A DNA stretch of 64,000 nt from Bradyrhizobium sp. NAS80.1 (GCF_001908205.1 NZ_LGHL01000046.1:44816-108815); one strand, 5' to 3'; positions 52,429-62,499 are shown, counted from the stretch's first letter. Notes: generated from the letters alone by a model not told the origin. A program made the numbers and translations.

Positions 52429-54475
52429 ATGTCCAAGCAGTTGAAACCCAAAGCAAAAGACGATTTTTTCGGCAGTGATGAGCCAAAGCCCCGGGGCGCT
52501 GCCAAGGCGGCGACGCGCGCAAGCGGCGGGGAAGCCGACTACACCGCGGCCGACATCGAGGTGCTTGAGGGCCTGGAGCCGGTACGGCGCCGGCCGGGCA
52601 TGTATATCGGCGGCACCGACGAAAAGGCGCTGCATCACCTCTTCGCCGAAGTCATCGACAACTCGATGGACGAGGCGCTGGCGGGGCACGCGACCTTCAT
52701 CGGAGTCGAGTTGAGCGCGGACGGCTTCCTCACCGTCACCGACAACGGCCGCGGCATTCCGGTCGACCCCCATCCAAAGTTCCCGAAAAAGTCGGCGCTC
52801 GAAGTCATCATGTGCACGCTGCATTCGGGCGGCAAGTTCGACTCCAAGGTCTACGAGACCTCGGGCGGCCTGCACGGCGTCGGCATTTCCGTCGTGAACG
52901 CACTGTCCTCGCTCCTCGAGGTCGAGGTCGCGCGCAGCCAAAAAACTTTATCGCATGACATTCGAGCGAGGCCATCCCAAGGGCAAGCTCGAGGACCTCG
53001 GCAAGATCAACAACCGCCGCGGTACGCGCGTGCGCTTCAAGCCTGATACCGACATCTTCGGCGCCAAGGCCGCGTTCAAGCCGCAACGCCTGTTCAAGAT
53101 GACGCGCTCCAAGGCCTATCTGTTCGGCGGCGTCGAGATCCGCTGGAATTGCGCTCCCGAATTGCTCAAGGGCGTCGAGGATGTGCCGGCAGAAGCGACG
53201 TTCCACTTCCCCGGCGGCCTCAAGGATTATCTCGCGGCCGCGATCCACGCCGACACGCTGGTCCATCCGGATATCTTCTCCGGCAAGTCGGGACGCAACG
53301 GCGCGCATGGCGCCTGCGAATGGGCAGTGGCCTGGACCGCTGACGCCGACGGCTTCCTCTCCTCCTACACCAACACCGTGCCGACGCCCGATGGCGGCAC
53401 GCACGAATCCGGCCTGCGCAGCGCGCTGCTGCGCGGCCTGAAAGATCACGCCGAGCGCGTCGGCCAGGGCAAGCGCGCCTCGTCCATTACCTCTGAAGAC
53501 GTGATGGTCGGCGCCGCCGTAATGCTCTCCGTGTTCGTGCGCGAGCCTGAATTCCAGGGCCAGACCAAGGATCGCCTCGCCACCGCCGAGGCCCAGCGCA
53601 TCGTCGAACAGGCGATGAAGGATCCGTTCGACCATTGGCTCTCGGGCAATCCGAACCAGGCCAACAAGCTGCTCGACTTCGTGATCGATCGTGCCGAGGA
53701 GCGCTTGCGCCGTCGCCAGGAGAAGGAGACGGCGCGCAAGACCGCCGGCAAGAAGCTGCGCCTGCCCGGCAAGCTCGCTGACTGCACCGATGCCGGCACC
53801 GAAGGCTCCGAGCTCTTCATCGTCGAGGGTGACTCGGCCGGCGGCAGCGCCAAGCAGGCGCGCGACCGCAAGAACCAGGCCGTGCTGCCCTTGCGTGGCA
53901 AGATCCTCAACGTCGCCTCTGCCGGCAAGGACAAGCTTACGGCGAACGCCCAGATCTCCGATCTGGTGCAGGCGATCGGCTGCGGCCAACTCGCGCAGTA
54001 CCGCGAAGAGGATCTGCGCTACCAGCGCATCATCATCATGACCGACGCCGACGTCGACGGCGCTCACATCGCGTCGCTCCTGATCACCTTCTTCTACCGG
54101 CAGATGCCGCGGCTGATCGACGAGGGCCACCTCTTCCTCGCCGTGCCGCCTCTCTACAAGCTGACCCACGGCACCAAATCGGTCTACGCCCGCGACGACG
54201 CACACAAGGAAGCGCTGATCAAAAGCGAGTTCAACGCCAACGCGAAGGTCGAGGTGAACCGCTTCAAAGGCCTCGGCGAGATGATGCCGGCGCAGCTCAA
54301 GGAAACCACCATGGATCCGAGCAAGCGGACGCTGCTCAAGGTGGTGCTGCTCGCCGACGACCGCGACACCACGGCGGATTCGGTGGAGCGCCTGATGGGC
54401 ACCAAGGCCGAAGCGCGCTTCGCGTTCATCTCGGACAAGGCCGAGTTCGCCAGTGAGGAACTGCTTGACGTCTGA
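52429..54475 (+). CDS. parE: DNA topoisomerase IV subunit B, single-base frameshift in the given sequence
   Basis: ATPase subunit of topoisomerase IV. GHKL ATPase: [78 protein letters not shown]-terminus [20 protein letters not shown]. The frame breaks at six A (52940-52945): with five A it reads [18 protein letters not shown] and gives 681 residues, the normal length. As given, the N-terminal part stops at 53046 and the rest is in another frame. Since parE is essential, a sequencing error is the likely cause. Confidence 0.93.
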
Positions 54476-54956
54476 GGAATGGCGCGGCGTTTGACGCCGC
54501 GCAATTCGCAACGTCATGGGTCGCCGGCATCGAAGGCGATGTCACCTGAGCGACGGCACGCGGAGTCCGGGCACACCGGCAGCCGCGATCGCGCTCGGCG
54601 GCTGCGAGAGCCAATGAGGCCCGCCAGGGCAGAATCCAAGCACGCAAATCAGCGACTCGGCCTTCGACTCACAGACCTAAAGTTGAGGCGCCGCCGCCTC
54701 CATTTCTGAAAAAGCCCGATCTGCTAACGAAGAGTTACCCCAGATCCAGGATCCGGATATTCTGGTAAGCAACTGAATGTACGTGCTTTTATCGGATTCG
54801 CTCGTTAACGCTGCAACCCCTCCCCGGCGGGCGTTTTCCGGCGACTGTGCTTGCCCGGCAACAGCATTTCGATGGGAAACCTCTATAGTCCGAGCATCAG
54901 ATTAAACGAACTTCAGCCGCGCTCGCGCCTGCCAGACCAAAGTTGGGGACATTCAC
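54476..54956. other. 481-bp gap between parE and an outer-membrane protein gene
   Basis: No credible gene. The right half (54700-54800) is AT-richer than its surroundings and probably holds the barrel-protein promoter with a leader of 100 bp or more. No tRNA or palindrome was found. Confidence 0.4.
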
Positions 54957-55736
54957 ATGAAGAAGATCTTGCTCGCTCTGACCGCGGTTGCGGCAATGAC
55001 CGGTTCGGCCTCGGCGGCCGACCTCGCGGCCCGTCCCTACGTGAAGGCGCCGGTTGCGCCGCCCGTCGCCAACTGGACCGGCTTCTACGTCTTCGGCGGT
55101 GGTGGCGGCGGCGTTTCGGCTTCCGACCAGCACGTGGTTGGCCCCCTCGGCACGGCGCTGACGATCGATCAACGCCAGGGCGGTTCGGGCTGGTTCGGCA
55201 CCGTCGGTCTCGGTTACGACTGGCAGTTCAACGGCACCTGGGTCGCCGGTGTGTTCGCCGACGGTCAGTTCGGCAGCATCCGCGCCACGGTGCAGGATCC
55301 TCTTCTCCAAATCACCGGCACGCAGAAGCTGGAAGACTCCTGGGCCGCGGGTGTTCGCCTCGGCTGGCTGGTCGCTCCGAACGTCCTCACCTACGTCAAC
55401 GGCGGTTACTCCGGCGCCCACTTCGGCAGCACGAATTTGATGTTCTTGAACGGTGTTGACGCTGGCGTCCACCTCAACGGTTTCAATCGCAACGGCTGGT
55501 TCATCGGCGGCGGCGTCGAGAACAACCTGAACATCTTCGGCATCCAGTCGCCCGGCTGGTTCATGAAGACCGAATATCGCTCTGCGTTCTACAATGCCAA
55601 GACCCAGAACGAGCTGGAGAACGGCACCAACCTGCCGATCGGCCTTGGCATCCGCGCCAACAGCTGGAATCAGACGATTTCGACCTCGCTGGTCTACCGC
55701 TTCAACTGGACCGGTCCGGTCGTCGCGAAGTACTGA
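54957..55736 (+). CDS. Omp25/31-family outer-membrane beta-barrel protein
   Basis: A 259-residue porin-like small barrel. Signal peptide MKKILLALTAVAAMTGSASA, then the family mature start ADLAARPYVKAP and NWTGFYVFGGGGGG; alternating beta strands; C-terminal VYRFNWTGPVVAKY ends with an aromatic residue near the terminus as in BAM substrates. A strong terminator follows. Structural or immune-facing surface protein in relatives; no transport substrate known. Confidence 0.88.
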   Translation: MKKILLALTAVAAMTGSASAADLAARPYVKAPVAPPVANWTGFYVFGGGGGGVSASDQHVVGPLGTALTIDQRQGGSGWFGTVGLGYDWQFNGTWVAGVFADGQFGSIRATVQDPLLQITGTQKLEDSWAAGVRLGWLVAPNVLTYVNGGYSGAHFGSTNLMFLNGVDAGVHLNGFNRNGWFIGGGVENNLNIFGIQSPGWFMKTEYRSAFYNAKTQNELENGTNLPIGLGIRANSWNQTISTSLVYRFNWTGPVVAKY

Positions 55737-55764
55737 TCTAATCTGAGCTCGGCTTCAGACGTCA

Positions 55765-55790
55765 AAGCCCCGGCATCGCCGGGGCTTTTT
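55765..55790 (+). terminator. Rho-independent terminator of the barrel-protein gene
   Basis: AAAGCCCCGGC-ATC-GCCGGGGCTTTTT (stem AGCCCCGGC/GCCGGGGCT) with a T5 tail, 30 bp after the stop codon. Confidence 0.92.
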
Positions 55791-56016
55791 CGTTTGGGAC
55801 GTGCGGCAACTGACACGCACCTTCCATTTCCTGCCTGGCCAATCGCATCTGCGATCGCCCTGCCCTGCGCATGCCGCCTCCCCCGCTGGCTGAGCCATTG
55901 TGCCGGTACCGCCATTGTACCCGAACCGCGGCTACGGCTACTGTGCGCCCAAGTTTTCGCGGCGGCGTCGTTCGTGTCGTCGGCCACGACCGAAGCGGAC
56001 CAATGGGGAGGAATGT

Positions 56017-56202
56017 ATGCGCAGATTTCTGCTGATCGCAGGCCTGTTTGCCCTCGCCGCCGGGCTGCTCTGGATCGGACAGGGCACGGGCACGATCACC
56101 TGGCCGCGATCGAGCTTCATGATCAACCAGCTGCAATGGGTCGGCTATGGCGTAGCCATGGCCGGCTTCGGACTGATCCTGATCTGGCAGAGCAACCGAT
56201 AG
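56017..56202 (+). CDS. Small two-helix membrane protein (61 aa)
   Basis: A 61-residue protein with two transmembrane helices (FLLIAGLFALAAGLLWIGQG and VGYGVAMAGFGLILIW), joined by TGTITWPRSSFMINQLQW. GGGGAGG precedes the ATG. It lies 20 bp before an SDR gene and is probably co-transcribed. Similar small proteins are common in rhizobia; function unknown. Confidence 0.7.
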   Translation: MRRFLLIAGLFALAAGLLWIGQGTGTITWPRSSFMINQLQWVGYGVAMAGFGLILIWQSNR

Positions 56203-56222
56203 AAGAACGAAGGAATCAAAGC

Positions 56223-56993
56223 ATGACATCCAGCCGGTTCGATCTCCGCGGCAAGGTCGCGATCGTCACGGGAGGCAATGGCGGCATCGGGCTCGGCATG
56301 GCCCGTGGCCTTGCCGAAGCCGGCGCCGACATCGCTGTGGTCGGACGCAACGAAACCAAGTCCGCCGACGCCGTGGCCGATCTCAGAAAGCGCGGCGTGA
56401 AGGCGATTGCCGTCACCACTGACGTGACCGACACGGCGGCCGTCGCGGCGATGATCGACCGCGTCGTCAAGGAGCTCGGCCGCATCGACGTCCTCGTCAA
56501 CAATGCCGGCATGAGCATCCGCAAGCCGCCGCACGAGCTCGAGCTCGACGAGTGGAACAAGGTGATCGACACCAACCTCACCAGCGCCTTCATGTGCTCG
56601 AAGCTTGCCTATCCGGCGCTGAAGGCGTCCGGCAACGGCAAGGTGATCAACATCGGCTCAATGCTGTCGATCTTCGGCGCGAGTTTCGCAGCGGCCTATG
56701 CGGCAAGCAAAGGCGGCATCGTGCAGTACACGCGCGCCTGCGCCAATGCCTGGGCGCCCGACAACATCCAGGTCAACGCCATCTTGCCGGGCTGGATCGA
56801 CACCGACCTCACCCGCGGTGCGCGGAAGCAGATTTCAGGACTGCACGAGCGCGTGCTGGCGCGCACACCTGCAGGACGTTGGGGCGACATCGAGGACTTC
56901 GCCGGCATCGCCGTGTTCCTCGCCTCGCCCGCGTCGAACTTCATCACGGGCACTGCGATCCCCGTCGATGGCGGCTACTCGGTGATGACGTAA
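56223..56993 (+). CDS. SDR-family oxidoreductase
   Basis: A 256-residue classical SDR. TGGNGGIG cofactor motif near residue 17, NNAG, catalytic Ser in NIGSMLSIFG, and YAASK (YxxxK). VVGRN after beta-2 suggests NADP(H). FGASFAAAYAASKGGIVQYT and the C-terminal ITGTAIPVDGGYSV resemble gluconate 5-dehydrogenase or 2-deoxy-gluconate dehydrogenase relatives. Likely sugar-acid metabolism; substrate unproven. Confidence 0.88.
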   Translation: MTSSRFDLRGKVAIVTGGNGGIGLGMARGLAEAGADIAVVGRNETKSADAVADLRKRGVKAIAVTTDVTDTAAVAAMIDRVVKELGRIDVLVNNAGMSIRKPPHELELDEWNKVIDTNLTSAFMCSKLAYPALKASGNGKVINIGSMLSIFGASFAAAYAASKGGIVQYTRACANAWAPDNIQVNAILPGWIDTDLTRGARKQISGLHERVLARTPAGRWGDIEDFAGIAVFLASPASNFITGTAIPVDGGYSVMT

Positions 56994-57125
56994 GCCCACC
57001 TCTGCGCACATAAAGAGCCCCGGCGCGAGCCGTGTGCTATATGCGCGTCAATGGTCATACTCCGAGCAGGTTCCCGCACGCCTGTCGCTGCTGGCCAGCA
57101 CTCCATGACCTGAGTCGGCGCAACG

Positions 57126-57153
57126 AAAAGCCCCGAGGAGTTACCCCGGGGCC
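57126..57153 (-). terminator. Rho-independent terminator of the second barrel-protein gene
   Basis: On the minus strand: GCCCCGGGG, loop TAACT, CCTCGGGGC, then TTTT. It lies about 30 bp after the stop codon of the minus-strand barrel gene. Confidence 0.8.
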
Positions 57154-57181
57154 CTGGTTGTTATGACGCCCTTGTCTAATC

Positions 57182-57946
57182 TCAGTAGCGCGCGATGACC
57201 GGCGCGTCGAACTTGTAGCTGGCGCGCACGACGGCCCACTGGATGTCGCGCGGCTTGGCATCAAAGGTGTAGTTCGTCGTTGTGCCGCCGAGCTGATAGG
57301 TCTGGCTGCCGAAGGCTGCGTAATTGTATTCGAGACCAACGATCCAGTTGCGGGTGATGCCGTATTCCCAACCGGCGCCGACGGTCCAGCCGTTGGCCCA
57401 GTGGGTCTGACCACCCGAACCGCGTGTGACCGTGTCGCTGACGTTGAGACGGTTGTTCACGCCGGCATAGCCGCCCTTGATGTAGAACAGGTTGTTCTGG
57501 ACGGCAAAGCCGGCACGGCCGACGACCGTTGCGAGCACGTTGGCGCGCCAGGAGAACACGTCGTCACGGGCGCCGAAGGCGGTATTCACGACCGTGCCCT
57601 TGTTGTTGAGGCCAGAGATCGTTCCCTCCATGCCGAACACGAAGTTGTTGGCCTGCCAGTTGTAGCCGATCTGGGCGCCGCCCATGATGCCCGAGCCGCG
57701 CTGGCGAAAGCCTTGGCCCGGCAGCAGATCGCCGAAGCCGAGGCTGTTGCCGTTGTTGACGAACTGCTCGTTGGTCCAGGCGCCACCGATGTGGCCGCCA
57801 ACGTAGAAACCGGTCCAGTTGAACAGCGGCTCGATATAGGCAGGCGCCTTCGTGTAGGGCCGCGCGGCGAGGTCGGCGGCGGAAGCAGCGCCGGTCGAAA
57901 CCAGAGCTGTCGTGCAGGCGAAGGCAGCAATCAACTTGTTACGCAT
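57182..57946 (-). CDS. Omp25/31-family outer-membrane beta-barrel protein
   Basis: A 254-residue paralogue of the barrel at 54957-55736: signal peptide ending GAASA, mature start ADLAARPYTKAPAYIEP, FNWTGFYVGGHIGGAW, and a C-terminus YKFDAPVIARY. The ATG (MRNKLIAAF) matches family length; a longer upstream frame is unsupported. It is convergent with the SDR and has its own terminator. Confidence 0.88.
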   Translation of the reverse strand: MRNKLIAAFACTTALVSTGAASAADLAARPYTKAPAYIEPLFNWTGFYVGGHIGGAWTNEQFVNNGNSLGFGDLLPGQGFRQRGSGIMGGAQIGYNWQANNFVFGMEGTISGLNNKGTVVNTAFGARDDVFSWRANVLATVVGRAGFAVQNNLFYIKGGYAGVNNRLNVSDTVTRGSGGQTHWANGWTVGAGWEYGITRNWIVGLEYNYAAFGSQTYQLGGTTTNYTFDAKPRDIQWAVVRASYKFDAPVIARY

Positions 57947-58124
57947 AGTACCCCCATGTCCCTTGATGGGCGCACGCTCACAGACACTCCTTACTAAAAT
58001 TCGAATCAAGAAAGTTAAGACGCGGGATTGGCCGCCAACGCTCATTGAATTCGTTTGCGCTGTTGCACGCACGCAACGCGCCGTGCGCGATTTAAGGCGA
58101 AATTATCCCTACCGGATTCTCGAG

Positions 58125-59381
58125 CTACGATGCCGGCGCGGCCTTCGACTGCACGTGCTCGGGGCGCACGCCGACCGCAACCAGGCGCGCAAGAATGCCC
58201 TGCAGCCAGGGCAGCGCGGTGATGAGGCGCACGATCAGCGGCACCTTCAGCGGCCGGTCGCCCGGCTGCAAAGCGCCGCTGATGATGTTGTTCTGCACAA
58301 TCACCTGCATTCGCTGCGTCACCTTCATCGGGAATTCGCGGCGTCCGCGCACGGCATCGAGTTCATCCTCCGACGGGCAACCGAGTTGAAGCTTGTCGGC
58401 GAGCAGGTTGGCGGTCGCAACCGCATCCTGCACGGCGAGATTGACGCCAACGCCACCGACCGGCGACATCGCATGCGCGGCATCCCCGATGCAGAGCAGG
58501 CCCGGTCGCGTCCAGCGCGTCAGGCGGTTGATCGCGACGGTGAGCAACTTGATGTCGTCAAAGCTCCTCACATCGGCAATCCCGCTCTTCAGGATCGGCG
58601 CCATGCGCACGACGTCGTCGAGCAGCGCCTGCAATCCCCGCGCCTTCACCGCATCGTATTGTCCCTTTGCGATGACGTAGGCGCATTGCCAATAGTCGCC
58701 GCGGTCGAAGGTGACCATCATCTTGCCCGGCTCGACGCGCGCGAACACATTTTCCGTCTCATCGGGCTTGCGGCCGGCGCGGAACCACAACACGTCCATC
58801 GGCGCACCGATCTCCTCGACGCCAAGGCCCGCACGCTCGCGCACCGTGGAATGCCGGCCGTCGCAGGCGATGGTGAGATCGGCCTCGATGTCGATCGGGC
58901 CTTCCGGCGTCTTCGCCCGCACGCCGGCGATCATTTCGCCGCGGCGGATCAGGTCGACGGCCTCCGTGCTCATCATCACCTTGAGCGAAGCAAAGCGCCG
59001 GCCCGCCTCGCGGAGGAAATTCAGGAAATCCCATTGCGGCATGAAGGCGATGAAGGGGTATTTCGTATGGAGCCTGCTGAGATCTGCGAGCCGCACCGGC
59101 GTGCCGCCAAACAGGCCGTCCATCTTCTGCAACCGCTGATGCGGCAGCTTCAGGAAGCCGTCGATCAGGCCGAGCTCGTCCATGACCTCTAGCGTTGAGG
59201 GATGCACGGTGTCGCCACGAAAGTCGCGGAAGAAGTCCGCATGCTTTTCCAGCACCACGACGTCGATGCCGGCCCGTCCCAGGAGATAGCCGAGCATCAT
59301 GCCGGCGGGGCCGCCGCCGACGATGCAACACCGGGCCTTTACCGAGCGGGCTTGGGACGACTGCGACGTGCCAGGTTCCAC
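58125..59381 (-). CDS. FAD-dependent aromatic-type monooxygenase
   Basis: A 418-residue group A flavoprotein. Dinucleotide motif CCIVGGGPAGMMLGYLLGRAG, DG motif LTIACDGRHSTVRERAG, and the second FAD motif GLLCIGDAAHAMSPVGGVGVNLAVQDA. Related to UbiH/PHBH-type hydroxylases and to enzymes annotated as FAD-dependent oxidoreductases in rhizobia. GTG start with GAGGCGG upstream. Substrate unknown. Confidence 0.9.
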   Translation of the reverse strand: MEPGTSQSSQARSVKARCCIVGGGPAGMMLGYLLGRAGIDVVVLEKHADFFRDFRGDTVHPSTLEVMDELGLIDGFLKLPHQRLQKMDGLFGGTPVRLADLSRLHTKYPFIAFMPQWDFLNFLREAGRRFASLKVMMSTEAVDLIRRGEMIAGVRAKTPEGPIDIEADLTIACDGRHSTVRERAGLGVEEIGAPMDVLWFRAGRKPDETENVFARVEPGKMMVTFDRGDYWQCAYVIAKGQYDAVKARGLQALLDDVVRMAPILKSGIADVRSFDDIKLLTVAINRLTRWTRPGLLCIGDAAHAMSPVGGVGVNLAVQDAVATANLLADKLQLGCPSEDELDAVRGRREFPMKVTQRMQVIVQNNIISGALQPGDRPLKVPLIVRLITALPWLQGILARLVAVGVRPEHVQSKAAPAS

Positions 59382-59494
59382 GATCCGCCTCGTTTACTAG
59401 TCCGGCCCTTTTTGCACTGCAGCAAGCCTGAATTTGATTTGCCGCATTGGCGAATGACCATTAGCGTTGCAGGAGACTTCGGTGATTTCAGGAA

Positions 59495-59785
59495 GTGGCA
59501 GTGCAGACGATCCTTATACTGGTCGGCGTCTGGATCCTGATCAACGTGCTTTTCGTCGTGATCATGATCCCGCCGCGAAAGCCGCGGAAGCTGGATCCGC
59601 ACGGCACGGGTACGCTCGCGCCGGTACGGATCGACCAGAACGGCTATCCGTTCGAGGAGCCGGAGAAGCTTCTGCTGCGCCACGTCATCATCTCGATCGC
59701 GATGGGCGCGTTCTTTTCGCTGACTCCCCCTTTGATCGAGGCCATCGAGTCCATCAAGCGCTTCTTCAGGAAGGGTCGCGAGTAG
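59495..59785 (+). CDS. Small membrane protein (96 aa)
   Basis: A 96-residue protein with an N-terminal transmembrane helix (TILILVGVWILINVLFVVIMI) and a second hydrophobic stretch (HVIISIAMGAFFSLTPPLI), separated by a Pro/charged linker, with a basic tail. GTG start with AGGA just upstream. No family recognised. Confidence 0.6.
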   Translation: MAVQTILILVGVWILINVLFVVIMIPPRKPRKLDPHGTGTLAPVRIDQNGYPFEEPEKLLLRHVIISIAMGAFFSLTPPLIEAIESIKRFFRKGRE

Positions 59786-59817
59786 CGGAAGCGCATGCGA
59801 TGCCTCCGCCGACGTGA

Positions 59818-61338
59818 TCAATTGTTGCTGCGGTTCGCCGTGCGGAAACTCTTGATCTCCGACACGCTGCCGTCGCGATAGGTCAGTTCCACCGATATGA
59901 ACTGCGTGGTCGGGGCGAGCTTCATGTAGAGCGGCATGCCGGCGGTGATCGCGCCGGGGTCGCGCATGTCGCAAGTGGGCATCTTCAGCACCTGGTTGGG
60001 CACGGCGGTGTCGATTCCGATGCGCACCTCGCGGATGGCGCAACGGTACGACACAAGGTGCGTGTAGTAGACCAGCAGCCCGTTGAACTCGCGGAATGAC
60101 AGCCAACTCGTGGCAGTCATGTCGAGGATCTTGCGCTGGTCGCGGATCAGCGCGGCTTCGGGATCGAACCTGATCGGGAACGGCCCCTGCATGTCGCCGG
60201 AAGCGTCGACATAACGGACCTCGATCGTGCCGGCCTGCGCATCCGGCGGCAACTCGATCGACGGGTTCGGCATCCGCTTGCGCGTGCGCGGATCGAGCGT
60301 ATCGATGAAGCCGGTCTCGCGGAAATCGCCGGTACCGGCCATGCGCCAGGAAATGCCGAGCGTCGGGTCGGCGAAGGAGAACACCACGCTCCAGCCGCCA
60401 TTGTGGCGCGAGAAGCTCGCGATCGGCGCGTTGGTGGTTTCCTCCTTCGGCACGCGCGGCACCGACACCGGCGGCAGGGCCGCGAGCTGCTGCGGCGGCG
60501 GATCCGCCGGGCGTGCAGCGGCCGGTGCGTCCTTCGCCAGACCGCTGAGGAAGACGTCGTCGACCATCTGGTCGAAATAGACCGGCACCTGCCTGTGCTT
60601 GACGGTGTCGGCCATCTCGCTGACGAGACGGCGGGTGCGCTGCGCCACCTGCACGAGGTTCTCGCCGGGCTGGAGCAACTCCCTCGCGAAGGTGCGCGTG
60701 AACACCGAATTGGGATTGGCGTCGTCGTTGGACAGGCGATCGAGCGCGGTCTGGCGAGGACCGGCCGAGAACACCGAGAACACGCCTTCGGGCAGTTGCG
60801 TCATCGGCGCCAGGCCGCCGCCGCCGGCCACCGCGCGCGTGCCGGCGCGCTCGAATGGATTGTTGCGGCAAGCGTCAAACACCAGGATCGAGGTCCGCGC
60901 CTTCTTGTTCTGAAGACGCTCGACAATGCGGTCCGCCAGGATGGAGGCGTCGCGCACCAGCTCTTCCTGGCCTTCGGTCGCCGCCGGCACGTCGGTCGGC
61001 AGCAGGTAGTTCTGGCCCGCGATCTCGAAGCCGTGGCCGGCGTAGAAGAAGAACGCGGTGTCACCGGGTTCGATCGCCCTGTCGAAGGCGAGCAGCGTTT
61101 CGGAGAATTGCTGGCGGTTCTGGTTCTCCGCGACCATCACCGCGAAGCCGAGCTGCTTGAGCGTATCGCCCATCGTGCGGGCGTCGTTGACGGCCTTGAG
61201 CAGCTTCGGGACGTTCTTATAGTCGTTGTTGCCGACGACGAGCGCGACGCGCTTTTCGGCATGTGCGGGAAGCGCGAAACCGCTCAGGCTCGCCGCAAGG
61301 CCGAGGGCCGCCAGAATTCTGGAAAACCGACGCATCAT
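59818..61338 (-). CDS. Exported caspase-family (C14, metacaspase-like) protein
   Basis: A 506-residue protein with a signal peptide ending PAHA. The p20-like domain (28-250) carries the catalytic dyad His102 in FFFYAGHGFEIAGQNYLLP and Cys157 in LVFDACRNNPF. A Pro/Ala linker (about 270-300) leads to a beta-rich C-terminal half of unknown type. Bacterial caspase homologues cleave after Arg/Lys; the role in this genus is unknown. Location is periplasmic or secreted. Confidence 0.88.
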   Translation of the reverse strand: MMRRFSRILAALGLAASLSGFALPAHAEKRVALVVGNNDYKNVPKLLKAVNDARTMGDTLKQLGFAVMVAENQNRQQFSETLLAFDRAIEPGDTAFFFYAGHGFEIAGQNYLLPTDVPAATEGQEELVRDASILADRIVERLQNKKARTSILVFDACRNNPFERAGTRAVAGGGGLAPMTQLPEGVFSVFSAGPRQTALDRLSNDDANPNSVFTRTFARELLQPGENLVQVAQRTRRLVSEMADTVKHRQVPVYFDQMVDDVFLSGLAKDAPAAARPADPPPQQLAALPPVSVPRVPKEETTNAPIASFSRHNGGWSVVFSFADPTLGISWRMAGTGDFRETGFIDTLDPRTRKRMPNPSIELPPDAQAGTIEVRYVDASGDMQGPFPIRFDPEAALIRDQRKILDMTATSWLSFREFNGLLVYYTHLVSYRCAIREVRIGIDTAVPNQVLKMPTCDMRDPGAITAGMPLYMKLAPTTQFISVELTYRDGSVSEIKSFRTANRSNN

Positions 61339-61481
61339 CGAAAACTTCCCGTTGCCGACGGCCTCACGCCGGTTCCCGCGAACGCTGGTTCATTGGAACC
61401 CTCGGCCGTTGATGTGATAGTCGGCCCAGCCACATCGACGGTTCAACGGTCTGCGGCTCCAGTTCCATGATCTGGCCTATG

Positions 61482-61507
61482 GCAGATTCCGCCGGAATCT
61501 GCTTTTT
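61482..61507 (+). terminator. Perfect terminator-like hairpin in a divergent gap
   Basis: GCAGATTCC, loop GCC, GGAATCTGC, then TTTTT on the plus strand. It ends 29 bp before the araC-like GTG start, although no plus-strand gene lies upstream in the 200-bp gap. It could be an attenuator in the araC leader, the end of a short RNA, or a dyad operator. Confidence 0.65.
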
Positions 61508-61536
61508 CTTAGGTAATTTCGTTGGAGGGGGCTGCT

Positions 61537-62499
61537 GTGTATCACTGGTGCACCGACGAGGTCGAGCCGCATGACCGCTTCGACTATTGGCGCGAGGTGC
61601 GCGCCAAGGGCCTGTTCGGCGTCACCGCCGAGCTCGAGCGCGAGCGGCGCGCGGACTTCCACGGCGAATTCTCGCTGCGCCAGGTCGGCGGCGGCGGCCT
61701 CGTCGAGTTGAAGGCCTCGCGTTACACGGTCGAGCGGAGCGCCTCCGACATCGCTTACGCGCCCGGCGACAGCATCTGCGTCTACCAGCAGCTCGGCAGC
61801 GGCAGCTGGTTCGGCGGCATGCGCTCGATCGACTTCGCGATCGCCAATGGCAGCTTCGCCACCAGCCATACCGACTTACCCTATCGCACAGCTCCGCTCG
61901 GCGCAGGCGGCTTCCACCTGCGGATCCTGAAGATCCCCGTGAACAGCATCCCGGCGCACGATAAGCGCGTTCGCGAGCTCGGGCCCAAGACCTTCAACGA
62001 CAACGCTTTGGTGCCCCTGCTCGCTGCTTGCTTTGCCGATCTCGGCGAGGTTGCCACGGATGACGGCGCCTCCGATGCGACCTCCCTCGTCCAGACCCTG
62101 GCCCATCTGGCGCTGATCGAGCGCGGCATCGTGCGGCCCGGCAGCCGCCGCGGACAGGCCGCGCTGCGGATCGCCCGCCTCTCGCAGGCACGGCGCCTGA
62201 TCGCGCGCCACCTGCAAGACCCCGATCTGGCACCGACGGTGGTGGCCGACCTGCTCGGCATTTCCGTGCGTCACCTCCACATGCTGTTCGAAACCGCCGC
62301 GAAAAGCTTCTCGCAGACCGTGACGGACGAACGCCTGAAGCAGAGCCGCCGCCTGATGCGCGAGGCTCCGGAACGGCTGATCGCGGATGTCGCTGCCGCC
62401 TGCGGTTTCGAGAGCCTGGCGACCTACTACCGGGTCTTCAACGCCGCCTACGGCATGGCCCCCGGCGATTTCCGAGCCCAGGCTTCGGAAAGGCGATAG
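61537..62499 (+). CDS. AraC-family transcriptional regulator
   Basis: A 320-residue regulator. The N-terminal half matches the AraC-binding-like domain typical of FeaR/NphR proteins (DRFDYWREVRAKGLFG); the C-terminal double HTH is DLAPTVVADLLGISVRHLHMLFETAAKSFSQ and DVAAACGFESLATYYRVFNAAYG. The GTG start has GGAGGGGG about 8 bases upstream; a TTG 15 bases earlier lies within that ribosome site. Divergent from the caspase-like gene. Confidence 0.87.
   Translation: MYHWCTDEVEPHDRFDYWREVRAKGLFGVTAELERERRADFHGEFSLRQVGGGGLVELKASRYTVERSASDIAYAPGDSICVYQQLGSGSWFGGMRSIDFAIANGSFATSHTDLPYRTAPLGAGGFHLRILKIPVNSIPAHDKRVRELGPKTFNDNALVPLLAACFADLGEVATDDGASDATSLVQTLAHLALIERGIVRPGSRRGQAALRIARLSQARRLIARHLQDPDLAPTVVADLLGISVRHLHMLFETAAKSFSQTVTDERLKQSRRLMREAPERLIADVAAACGFESLATYYRVFNAAYGMAPGDFRAQASERR

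Noticed and set aside
52808..54517. 569-residue minus-strand frame over parE
   Set aside because: High-GC antisense shadow; the plus strand encodes ParE with all motifs.
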